64,000 bases of DNA from Cavia porcellus. Its lineage: Eukaryota > Chordata > Mammalia > Rodentia > Caviidae. The notes below the pieces were generated by a model. That model ran no database searches, had not been told where the DNA came from, and saw only the letters and a list, made by a program, of their open reading frames with translations. The position numbers and the translations under genes were made by a program. This document shows positions 40,750 through 53,400 of this stretch, piece after piece; the first letter of the stretch is position 1, and each line of letters opens with the position of its first letter. The DNA lies in contig NW_026947630.1 in the NCBI RefSeq assembly GCF_034190915.1, forward strand, positions 434,001 through 498,000, in the 5' to 3' direction.

Positions 40750-42065
40750 TCTAACCTTAACCCTAATCTCTAACCCTAACCCTAACCCTAAACCTAATCC
40801 TAACCCTAACCTCTAACCCTAACCCTAAACCTGAACCTAAACGTAACAGTAACACAAACATAACTTCTAACCATTACCCTAACCCTAACCGTAAAACTCA
40901 ACCGAACACTAACCCTAAACATAACGCTAAAGCAAAACTTCTAACCCTGAACCTAAATCTAAACCTAAGCTTCAACCCTAACCCTAACACTAACCCTAAC
41001 AATAACACTAAACCCTAACCTTAACCTTAACACTATCAGTAAATCTATCCCTATGCCTAAACCCAACCCTAAACCTAAAACTACCTCTAAACCTAATTCC
41101 TAACACTAACCCTAACCCATACTGCTAAACCTAACCCTCACACAAACCCAAACCCTGACACTAACCCTAAATTTTACCCTAACCCTAAAACTTACCATTA
41201 ACTCTAACCCTAAACGTAACCCTAACCCTAAACCTAACCCTAACCCTAAACATAACCCTAACCATAAGCCTGACCTATAACCCTAAACCTAACAAGAACC
41301 CAAACAGTAACTATAATCCTAACCCTAAGCTAACACTAACCCTAAACTCTAACCCTAACCCTAACCTTTTAACCCTCACCCTAACCCTAACCCTAACCCT
41401 AACACTAACACTAACCTTAACACTAATCTCTAGCCCTAACCCTAACCCTAAACCTAACCCTAACCCTAACCTCTAACCCTAACCCTAAACCTGAACCTAA
41501 ACCTAACAATAACACAAACATAACTTCTAACCATTACCCTAACCCTAACTGTAAAACTCAACCGAACCCTAACCCTAAACATAACGCTAAAGCTAACTTC
41601 TAACCCTGAACCTAAATCTAAACCTAAGCTTCAACCCTAACCCTAACACTAACCCTAACAATAACACTAAACCCTAACCTTAACCATAACACTATCCCTA
41701 AATCTATCCCTATGCTTAAACCCAACCCTAAACCTAAAACGACCTCTACCTAATTCCTAACACTAACCCTAACCCGTACCGCTAAACCTAACCCTCACAC
41801 AAAACCAAACCCTGACACTAACCCTAACCCTTACCCTAACCCTAACACTTACCATTAACTCTAACCCTAAACGTAACCCTAACCCTAAACCTAACCCTAA
41901 CCCTAAACCTAACCCTAACCATAAGCCTGACCTATAACCCTAAACCTAACAAGAACCCAAACCGTAACTATAATCCTAATCCTAAGCTAACACTAACCCT
42001 AAAGTCTAACCCTAACCATAACCTTTTAACCCTCAACCTAACACGAACCCTAACCCTAATCTTAA
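40750..42065. repeat. 660-bp tandem duplication in family B (two copies)
   Basis: Copy 1 runs from about 40750 to 41405 and copy 2 from about 41406 to 42065. TAACTTCTAACCATTACCCT is at 40861 and 41521, exactly 660 bp apart. AAGCTT is at 40967 and 41626 (659 bp, after a one-base indel in AGCAAAACTT / AGCTAACTT). The copies share rare variants such as ATGC(C/T)TAAACCCAACC and AACAAGAACCCAAAC. Upstream of 40750 and downstream of 42065 the sequences no longer match. Confidence 0.85.
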
Positions 42066-43985
42066 ACCTTCATGCCAAATCCTAACCCTAACACTAACCC
42101 TAACTCTAACCCTAACACTAACCCTATCCCTAACACCAATCCAAACCCTAACCCTAAGCCTAACCCTGTCTAACCCTAACGCTAACCCTAACCCTAACCC
42201 TAACCCTAACACAAACCTATTTTCTAACACTCACCTTAACCCTAACCCTAAATCTCAACCTAACCCTAACTCTAACCATAACACTAAAGCTAACTTCTAA
42301 CACTAACACTAACGCTAAACATAAGCTTCAACTCTACCCCTAAACCTAACCCTAATCCTAACACTAACCCTAATGCTAACCATAACCCTAAACCGAACCC
42401 TAACCCTAAACATAACCCTAAACTCTAACCCTAATCCTAAACTCTAAACTAACCCTAACACTAATCATAACCCTAACCCTAACACTAAACCCAAAACCTA
42501 ACGCTGACACTATCCATAACACTAAACCTATCACTAAAAACAACCCTAATGCTAAACGTAAGCCTAACTGTAAACCTTAACTCTAACACTAACACTAACA
42601 CTAACCCTTACTCTAACCCTAAAACTAACCATAACTCTAACTCCACCCCTAACTCCAACCCTAAGCTTAACCAGAAGCCTAACCTCTAACACTAACACTC
42701 AACCGAATCCAAAGGCTAACCATAACCCTAACCATAACCCTAACCCTAACCAGAACACTAACCATAACCCTAAGCCTAATACTAGCCCTAATGCTAACCT
42801 CAAACCCCAGCCCTAACCCTAACCCAAACACTCTAAAGGTAACCCTAACGCTAGCCCTAAATCTAACCACTAACGTCAAACCCTAATCCTAACCCTAACC
42901 CTAACACTAACCCTAACCCTAATATGAAACCCTAACCCTAACCCAAAGTCAATCCTAACCCTAACCCTAACCCTAACCCTAAAGTTTACCCGAACCATAA
43001 ATCTAACGCTTACTCTAACCCTAAATCTAAGCCTAACCCTAATGCTAAACCTAATTCTAACACTAACCCTAACCCTCACACTAACCCTAACCCTAAGCAT
43101 AACCTATCATCTAACCCTAATCCTAACCCTTACCCTATACCGAAACGTAACCCTACCCAAACCCTAAAGCTAACCCTAACCCTAAATCCAACACAAAACA
43201 AACCATAACACTAACATCAACCTTAACAATATCCCTAAAACTAATCATAACCCTAACCCTAACCCTAATCATCTCCCTAACAACTAGCCCCTAACCCTAA
43301 ACATAACCCTAACCCTAACCTTAACCTTAACCCTAACCCTAACCCTAAGCCTACACCAAACATTAACTTCTAATCCTCAGCCTAACCCTAAGCCAGCCCT
43401 AAATCTAACACTAACCTGAAACCTAAGCGTAACCCTAACCCTAACCATAACCATAACACTAATCTCTAAATCTAACCCTAACCCTAACACTAACCCTAAA
43501 TCTAACCCTAAGCCTAAATGTTACACTAAACTTAATGCTAACCCTGACCCTAACCCTAACATTAACTTAATATCTAACCCAACACTAACCCTAACCTCTA
43601 ACCCTAACCCTAAACTCTAACCCTAACCCTAAACCTGAACCTAAACCTAACAGTAACACAAACCTAACTTCTAACACTGACCCTAACCCTAACCGTAAAA
43701 CTCATTCTAACCCTAACCCTAAAGGTAACGCTAAAGCTAACTTCTAACACTGAACATAAATCTAAACCTAAGCTTCAACCCTAACCCTAACACTAACCCT
43801 AACCTCTAAGTCTAACCCTAACCCATACCTGAACCATACACCTAATCCTAACCGTAATTTAATGCTAACTTCTAACCATAACCTTAACCCTAACCATAAG
43901 CCTAACACTAAGGCTAACACTAGCACTAAATTCAAACTGTAACGCTTACACTAACACTAACCCTAAATATATCCCTAAAGTGCAA

Positions 43986-44015
43986 CCCTAACCCTAACCC
44001 TAACCCTAACCCTAA
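43986..44015 (-). other. Perfect tract of five CCCTAA units
   Basis: Five uninterrupted hexamers lie here in family B. The G-rich - strand could form a quadruplex. Confidence 0.75.
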
Positions 44016-45279
44016 CTCTAAGAATAACAGTAAACCCTAACATTAACCCTAACACTATCCTTAAATCTATCCCTATGCCTAAACCCCACACTAAACCTAA
44101 ACCTACCTCTAAACCTAATCCCTAACACTAACTCTAACTCATACCGCTAAACCTAACCCTCAACCAAACCCAAACCCTAAATCTAACGCTAACCCTTACC
44201 CTAACCCTAACACTTACCATTAACTCTAACCCTAAACGTTACCCTAACCCTAAACCTAACCCTAACCAGAAGCCTAACCTATAATCCTAAACCTAAGAAG
44301 AACCAAAACGGTAACTATAACCGTAACCCTAACGCTAACACTTACCCTAAACACTAACCATAACCCTAACCTTTTAACCCTAACCCTAAACCTAACCCTA
44401 ACCCTAATCCTAAACCTTCACGCCAAACCCTAATCCTAACACTAACCCTAACTCTAACCCTACAACTATCCCTATCACTGACACCAATGCAAACACTAAC
44501 CCTAACCCTAGCTCTGTCTATTCCTAACCCTAACCCTGACCCTAACACAAACCTATTTTCTAACACACACCCTAACCCTAACCCTAAATCTCAACATAAC
44601 ATTAACTCTAACCATAACACTAAAGCTAACTTCTAACACTAACACTAACGCTAAACCTAAGCTTCAACTCTACCCCTAAACCTAACCCTAACCCTAACCC
44701 TAACCCTAACCCTCATCCGAATCCAAAGGCTAACCATAACCCTAACCATAACCCTAACCCCAACACTAACCATAAAACTAAGCCTAATCCTAGACTTAAT
44801 GCTAACGTCAAACCCCAACCCACACACTAAACCTAACACTCTAACACTAACCCGAACGCTAGCCCTAAACCTAAACCCTAATGTCAAACACTAATTCTAA
44901 CACTAACCCTAACACTAACACTAACCCTAATCTCAATCCTAACCCTAAACCTAACCCTAACCTTTACCCTAACCCTAAATATAACCCTAACCCTAACCCT
45001 AACTCTAACCCTAACCCTAACGCTAATCCTAACTCTAACACTAACTTTAAGCCTCACACTAACCCCAACCCTAAAAGTAGCCTATCATCTAACCGTAATC
45101 CTAACCCTTAGCCTATATCGAAACGGAAACCTAACCCTAACTCTAAAGCTAACCCTAACTCTAAACCCAACACAAAACTAACCATAACACTAACTCTAAC
45201 TTTAACAATATCCCTAAAACTAATCATAACCCTAACACTAACCCTAATCATCTCCCTAACAATTAACCCCTAAACCTAA

Positions 45280-45309
45280 CCCTAACCCTAACCCTAACCC
45301 TAACCCTAA
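45280..45309 (-). other. Perfect tract of five CCCTAA units
   Basis: Five uninterrupted hexamers lie downstream of a CATCTCCCTAACAATTAACC module. The G-rich - strand could form a quadruplex. Confidence 0.75.
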
Positions 45310-47519
45310 CCTTAACCCTAACCCTAAGCCTACACCAAACATTAATTTCTAATCCTCAACCTAACCCTAAGCCAGCCCTAAATCTAACACTAACTTGAAA
45401 CCTAAGCGTAACCCTAACCCTAACCATAACCATAACACTAACCTCTAAATCTAACCCTAACCCTAACACTAACACTAAATCTAACCCTAAGCCTAAATGT
45501 TACACTAAACTTAACCCTAACCCTTACCTTAACTCTAACCTTAACCCTAATCTCTAACTCTAACCCTAAACCTAAACCTAACACTAACCCTAACCTCTAA
45601 CCCTAACCCTAAACCTGAACCAAAATCTAACAGTAACACAAACCAAACTTCCAACCCTTACCCTAACCCTAACTGTAAAACTCAACCTAACACTAACACT
45701 AAACGTAATGCTAAAGCTAACTTCTAACCCTGAAGCTAAATCGAAACCTAAGCTTCAACCCTAACTCTAACACTAACCCTAACAATAACACTAAACCCTA
45801 CCGTTAACCTTAACACTATCCCTAAATCTATCCCTATGCCTAACCCAACCCTAAACCTAAACCTACCCCTAAAACTAATTCCTAACACTAACCCTAACCC
45901 ATAACGCCAAACGTAACCCTCAAACAAACCCAAATCCTGACACTAACCCTAACCCTTACCCTAACCATAACACTTACCATTAACTCTAACCCTAAATGTA
46001 ACCCTAATCCAAAACCTAACCCTAACCATAAGCCTAAACTATAACCCTAAACTTAACAAGAACCCAAACCGTAACTATAACCCTAACCCTAAGGCTAACA
46101 CTAACCCTAAACACTAAACCTAACCCTAACCTTTAACCCTAACCAGAACCCTAACATTAAACCTAATCCTAAACATTCACGCCAAACCCTAATCCTCACA
46201 CTAACCCTAACTCTAACCCTAACACTAACCCTATCCCTAACACCAATCCAAACCCTAACCCTAACCCTGTCTAACCCTAACCCTAACCCTGACCCTAACA
46301 CAAACCTATTTTCTAACACTCATCCTAAACCTAACCCTAAATCTCAACATAACCCTAACTCTAACCATAACACTAAAGCGAACTTCTAACACTAACACTA
46401 ACGCTAAACCTAACCTTCACCTCTACCCTAAACCTAACCCTAACCCTAACCCTAAACCTAACCCTAACCCTAATGCTAACCATAACCCTAAACCGAAACC
46501 TAACCCTAACCATAACCCTAAACTCTAACCCTAATCCTAAACTCTAAACCTAACCTTAACACTAATCATAACCCTAACCCTAATACTAAACACGAAACCT
46601 AACCCTGACATTATCCCTAACCCTAAACCTATCACTAAAAACAAAATTATTGCTAAGCCTAAGCCTAACTGTAAACCCTAACCCTAATCCTAACCCTAAC
46701 CCTAAAACTAACACTAACCCTTGCTCTAAACCTAACACTAACCCTAAAATCTAACCCCAACCCTAACTCTAACCCTAACAATAACCATAAGCCTAAACTC
46801 TAACACTCACCCTCATCCGAATCCAAAGGCTAACCATAACCGTAACCATACACCTAACCCGAAAACTAACCATAACCCTAAGCCTAATCCTAGCCCTAAT
46901 GCTAACCTCAAACCTCAACCCTAACACTAACCTTAACACTCTAACACTAACCCGAAAGCTAGTGCTAAACCTAAACCCTAACGTCAAATCCTAATCCTAA
47001 CCCTAAAACTAAAACTAACCCTATCCCTAATCCCAATCCTAACCATAACCATAACCATAACGCTGTCCAACCCTAACCCTAACACTAACCCTAAACCTAA
47101 CCATAACCCTAAATCTAACCATAACCCTAACCCTAACCCTAAAACTAACCCTAAACCTAACCCTAACCCCTAAACCTAAGCCTAACCCTAACACTCACCT
47201 TAACGTTAAACCTGAAACTAACAGTAACCCTAAACCTAACCGAAACCCTAATCACTAACAATAATGCTAACACCATAACTAATCCTAACCTTATCACTAA
47301 AATTAACCCAAACCTTAACTCTAAGCCTAAACACAAATTCTACCCATAACCCTAATGGTAACCCTAACAGTAACCTCTAACCCTAAACCGTACCCTAACC
47401 CTAACCCTAACCGTCACCAGAATCCAAATGCTAACCATAACCCTAACATTAACCCTAACCCTAACACTAACCCTAACCCTAAACCTAACCCTAACCCTAA
47501 TGGTAACCCTAACAGTAAC

Positions 47520-48470
47520 CTCTAACACTAACCCGTAACCTAAATCTAACCCTAATCCTCACCCGAATCCAAAGGCTAACCATAACCATAACCCTAAACA
47601 TAACCATAACGCTAACCCTCACCCGAATCCAAAGGCTAACCATAACCCTAACCCTATCCCTAACCCGAACACTAACCATAACCCTAAGCCTAATCCTAGC
47701 CCTAATACTAACCTCAAACCCCAACCCTAAGCCTAACCCTAACACTCTAACACTAACCCTAAAGCTAGCCCTAAACCTAACCCGTAACGTCAAACCCTAA
47801 CCCTAACCCTAACCCCTAAACCTAACCCTAACCCTAACCCTCACCTTAACGCTAAACCTGAAACTAACACTAATCCTAAACCTAACCGAAACCCTAATAA
47901 CTAACAATAACACTAACACCATACCTAAACCTACCCTTGTCCCAAAAATTAACCTTAACACTAACTCTAACAGTATACCCAAATTCTAATACTAACCCTA
48001 ACGGTAAACCTAACAGTAACATCTAACACTAACCCGTACCCTATCCCTAACCCTAACCCTCACACGAATCCAAAGGCTAACTATAACCCTAACCGTAACC
48101 CTAACCCTAAACCTAACCCTAACCCTCACATGAATCCAAAGGCAACCATAACCCTAACCCTAACCCTAACTATAACCCTAAACCTAACCCTCACCCGAAT
48201 CCAAAGGCTAACCATAACCGTAACCCTAACCCTAACCCCGAACACTTACCATAACCCTAAGCCTAATCCTAGCCATAATGCTAACCTCAAACGCGAACCC
48301 TAACCCTAACCCTAACACTCTAACACTAACCTTAATGCTAGCCCTAAACCTAACCCCTAACGTCAAACCCTAATCCTAACCCTAACCCTAACACTCACCC
48401 GAATCCAAAGGCTAACCCTAACCCTAACCCTAACCCTAACTCTCAACCGAATCCAAAGGCTAACCATAAC
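47520..48470. repeat. Cluster of CGAATCCAAAGG motifs in near-hexamer register
   Basis: The motif CGAATCCAAAGG (one copy TGAATCCAAAGG) starts at 47564, 47624, 48065, 48131, 48196, 48400 and 48448. Gaps within groups are 60, 66, 65 and 48 bp. The 65-bp gap follows a one-base deletion (GGCAACC for GGCTAACC). The motif is the least telomere-like element of family B and recurs throughout it. Tandem duplication of short blocks in hexamer register explains the cluster; a protein-binding role is possible but unsupported. Confidence 0.75.
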
Positions 48471-50454
48471 CATAACCCTAACCCTAACCCGAACACTAAC
48501 AATAACCCTAAGCCTAATCCTAGCCCTAATGCTCACCTCAAACCCCTACCCTAACACTAACAATAAACACTCTAATACTAACCCTAACTGTAGCCCTAAA
48601 CCTAACCCCTAATGTCAAACTCTAATCCTAACCCTAACCCTAACACTAACCCTAACCCTAATCTCAATCCTAACCCTATCCCTAACCCTAACCCTAAGCT
48701 TTACCCTAACTCTAAATCTAAACCTAACCCTAACTCTAACCCTAAGCCTAATGCTAAACCTAACTCTAACCCTAACCCTAACCCTCACAATAACCCTAAC
48801 CATAACCGTAACCTATCATCTAACCCTAATCCTAACCCTGACCCTATACCGAAACGTAACACTAACCGTAACTCTAAAGCTAACCCTAACACTAAAACCA
48901 ACCCAAAACGAACACTAACACTAACTCCAAACTTAACAATATACCGAAAAGTAATCATAACCCTAAACCTAACCCTAATCATCTCCCTAACAACTAACCC
49001 CTAACCCTAAACCTAACACTAACCCTAACCTTAACCCTAACCTTAACCCTAACCTTAACCATAACCATAACACTAACCTCTAAATCTAACCCTAACCATA
49101 ACACAAACACTAAATCTAACCCTAATCCTAAATGTTACACTAAACTTAACCCTAACACTGACCCTAACTCTAACCTTAACCATAATCTCTAACCCTAACC
49201 CTAACCCTAAACCTAACACTAACCCTAACCTCTAACCCTAGCCCTAAACCTGAACCTAAACCTAACAGTAACACAAACCTAACTTCTAACCCTTAACCTA
49301 AACCTAACCGTAAAACTCAACCTAACCGTAACCTTAAAAATAACGCTAAAGCTAACTTCTAACCCTGAACCTAAATCTAAACCTAAGCTTCAACCCTAAC
49401 CCTAACACTAACCCTAACTTCTAAGCCACCCCTAACCATTACCTGAACCCTACACCTAATCCTAAACCTATTTGAAGGCTACCTTCTATCCATAACCTTA
49501 AACCTAACCTAACCCTAACAGTAAACCTAACAATAACCTCTAACACTAACCCGTACCATAACCCTAACCCTAAGCCTCACCTGAATCGAAAGGCTTACCA
49601 TAACCCAAATCTAACCCTAACCCTAACCCTAACACTAAACCTAATCCTAACACTCACCCGAATCCAAACGCTAACCCTAACCCTAACCCTAACCCTAACT
49701 CTAACCTAACCCTAACCCTAACCCATAAACCTAACCCTAACCCTAACACTCACCTTAACACTAAACCTGAAACTAACACTAACCCTAAAACTAACCGAAA
49801 CCCTAATCTCTAACAATAACGCTAACACCATACCTAACCCTAAACTTATCCCTAAAATTAACCCTAACACTAACTCTAACCCTAAACCCAAATTCTAACC
49901 CTAACCCTAAGGGTAACACTAACAGTAACCTCTAACACTAACCCTTACCCTAACCCTAACCCTAACCCTCACCCGAATCCAAAGGCTAATGCTAACCCTA
50001 ACCATAACCCTAACCCTAACCCTAACCCTTACCCTCACCCGAATCGAAAGGCTAACCATAACCCTAACCCTAACTAACCCGAACACTAACCATAACCCTA
50101 GGCCTAATCCTAGACCTTATGCTAACCTCAAACCCCAACCCTAACCGTAACCCTAACCCTCTAACACTAACCCTAAAGCTAGCCCTAAATCTAACCCCTA
50201 ACGTCAAACCCTAATCCTAACCTAACACTAACACTAACCCTAAGCCTAATCTCAATCCTAACCCTATCCCTGCCCTAACCCTAAACCTAACCTTTACCCT
50301 AACACTAAATCTAACCCTAACACTAACGCTAACCCTAACCCTAATGCTAAACCTAACTCTAAACCTAACGCTAACCCTCACACTAACCCTAACCCTAACA
50401 GAAACCTATCATCTAACCCTAATCCTAACCCTTACCCTATACGGAATCGTAAGG
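48471..50454. repeat. Family B mosaic flanking the 6-kb array
   Basis: This region contains CATCTCCCTAACAACTAACC near 48980, AAGCTT at 48696 and 49385, and CGAATC(C/G)AAAGG motifs near 49977 and 50041. The last stretch, about 50281-50454, is homologous to the end of the 6-kb unit (56309-56482) but carries scattered mismatches and two compensating 6-bp indels. The last mismatch is at 50454. Confidence 0.7.
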
Positions 50455-53400
50455 CTAACCCTAACTCTAAAGCTAACCCTAACCCTAAACCCAACACAAA
50501 ACTAACCCTAACACTATCTCCACCCTTAAAAATATACCTAAAACTAATGATAACCCTAGCCCTAACCTTAATCATCTCCCTAACAACTAACCCCTAACCC
50601 TAAAACTAACACTAACCCTAACCCTAATCCTAAACCTTCACGCCAAAGCCTAATACTAACACTAACCCTAACTCTAACCCTAACACTAACACCATCCCTA
50701 ACACCAATCCAAACCCTAACCCTAACCCTAACCCTAACCCTGTCTAACCCTAAACATAACACTGACCCTAACACAAACCTATTTTCCAACACTCACCCTA
50801 ACCCTAACCCTAAATCTCAAACTAAACCTAACTCTAACCATAACCCTATAGCTAACTACTAACACTAACACTAACGCTAAACCTAAGCTTCAACACTACC
50901 CCTAAACCTAACCCTAACCCTAACCCTAACCCTAACCCTAAGCCTAATGCTAACTATAACCCTAAAACGAACCCAAACCCTAACCATAACCCTAAACTCT
51001 AACACTAATCCTAAACTCTAAATCTAACCCTAACACTAATCATAACCCTAATCCTAACACTAAACCCAATACCTAACCCTGACGCTATCCTTAAACCTAA
51101 ACCTATCATAAAAACAACCCTAATGCTAAACCTAAGCCTAACAGTAAACGCTAACCCTAATCCTAACCCTAACCCTAACACTAACACTAACCCCTACTCG
51201 AACCCTAAAACTAACCCTAAAATCTAACTCCAACCCTAACTCCAACCCTAACCTTAACCATAAGCCTAAACTCTAACCCTCACCCTCACCCGAATCCAAA
51301 GGCTAACCCTAACCCTAACCCTAACCCTAACCTGAACACTAACCATAACCCTAAGCCTAATCCTAGCCCTAATGCTAACCTCAAACCCCAACCCTAACCC
51401 TAACCGTAACACTCTAACACTAAACCTAACGCTAGCCCTAAACCTCAACCCTAACGTCAAACCCTAATCCTAACCCTAACCCTAACACTAACCCTACCCT
51501 TAATCCAAATCCTAACCCTAACCATAACCATAACCCTGCCCACCCCTAACCCTAACAGTAACTCTAACCCTAGCCGTAACCCTAACTCTAACCATAACCC
51601 TAACCATAACCCTAAGCCTAAACCTAACCCTAGCCCTAAATCTAACGCGAAACTCTAACCATAACCGAACCCCAGCCATAACCCTAACCCTAAACCTAAC
51701 GTTAACCCTAACCTAACCCTAACCCTAACACCTAAACCTAACCCTAAGCCTAACCCTCACCTTAACGCTAAACCTGAAACTAACCCTAACCCTAAACCTA
51801 ACCGAATCCCTAATCACTAACAATAACGCTAACACCATACCTAACCCTAATCTTATCCCTAAAATTAACCCTAACCCTAATCCTAACCCTAACAGTAACC
51901 CTAACAGTAACTTCTAACACTAACCCCTACCCTAACCCTAACCCTAAACCTCACCCAAATCCAAAGGCTAACCATTACCCTAACCCTAACCCTAACCCGA
52001 AAACTAAGCATAACCCTAAGCCTAATATTAGCCCTAATTCTAACCTCAAACCCCAAACCTAACCTAACCCTAACACTCTAACACTAACCCTAATGCTAGC
52101 CCTAAATCTAACACCTCAAGTCAAACCCTAATCCTAACCCTAACCCTAACACTAACCCTAACCCGAATCTCAATCCTAACCCTATCCCTGCCCTAACCCT
52201 AACTTGTACCCTAACGCTAAATCTAACCCTAATGCTAGCTCTAACCCTAACCCTAATGCTAAATCTAACTCTAACCCTAACCCTCACACTAACCCTAACC
52301 CTAACCGTAACCTATCATCTAACCCTAATCCTAACCCTGAGCCTATACCAAAACGTAACCCTAACCCTAACTCTAAAGCTAACCCTAGCCCTAAACCCAA
52401 CCCAAAACTAACCCTAACACTAACTCCAACCTTAACAATACACCTAAAACTAATTATAACCCTAACCCTAACCCTAATCATCTCCCTAACAACTAACCCC
52501 TAAACCTAAACCTAAACCTAACCCTAACCGTAACCTAAACCCTAACCTTAAGTCTAAGCCTACACCAAAAATTAACTTCTAATCCTCACCCTAACCGTAA
52601 GCCAGCCCGAAATCTAACAATAACCTGAAACCTAAGCTTAACCCTAACCCTAACCCTAACCGTAACCCTAATGCTAACCATAAACCTAAACCGAACCCTA
52701 ACCCTAACCATAACTCAAAAATATAACCCTAATCCTAAACTCTAAGCTAAACCCTAACCCTAATCCTAACCCTAACCCTAACACTAACACTAACCCTTAC
52801 TCTAACCCTAACACTAATCTCTAACTCCAAACCTAACTGCAACCATAACCTTAACCATAAGCCTAACCTCTAACACTAACCCTCACGCGAATCCAAAGGC
52901 TAACCATTACCCTAACCCTAACCCTAACCCGAACACTAACCATAACTCTAAGCCTAATCCTAGCAATAATGCTAACCTCAAACCCCAACTCTAACCCTAA
53001 CCTTAACACTCTAACATTAAACCTAACGCTAGCCCTAAACCTCAACCCTAACGTCAAACCCTAATCCTAACACTAACCCTAACACTAACCCTACTCCTAA
53101 TCCCAATCCTAACCCTAACCATAACCATAACCCTGTCCAACCCTAACCCTAAAACTAACCCTAACCCTAGCTGTAACCCTAACTCTAAACCTAACCCTAA
53201 CCCTAAACCTAGCCCTAAATCTAACGTGAAATGCTAACCATAACCAACCCCTAGCCATAACACTAACCCTAACCCTAACTCTAACTCTATACTAAACGCT
53301 AACCCTAACACCTATACCTAACCCTAACCCTAACCCTGACCTTAATGCTAAACCTGAAACTAACACTAACCATAAACCTAACCGAAACCCTAATCACTAA

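Larger units (their letters stand above)
42066..47519. repeat. Family B mosaic, middle part
   Basis: Three copies of the ACAAACCTATTTTCTAACAC module lie here, near 42210, 44547 and 46300 (gaps 2.34 and 1.75 kb). TATCATCTAACC sites lie near 43105 and 45080, and AAGCTT at 42323, 43770, 44659 and 45750. Module order is the same as in the 6-kb units but copy lengths vary, which points to old unequal exchanges. Perfect five-hexamer tracts occur at 43986-44015 and 45280-45309. Confidence 0.65.

Noticed and set aside
47520..48470. CRISPR array suggested by the spaced CGAATCCAAAGG motif
   Set aside because: The 'spacers' are telomeric hexamers, the repeat is short, spacing differs between groups (60, 66, 65, 48 bp), and no cas gene is present.
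48612..49004. 130-residue Pro-Asn then Leu-Thr open frame on the + strand
   Set aside because: CCTAAC reads Pro-Asn and CTAACC reads Leu-Thr; the change of composition is a one-base register shift in the repeat. It is not a gene.
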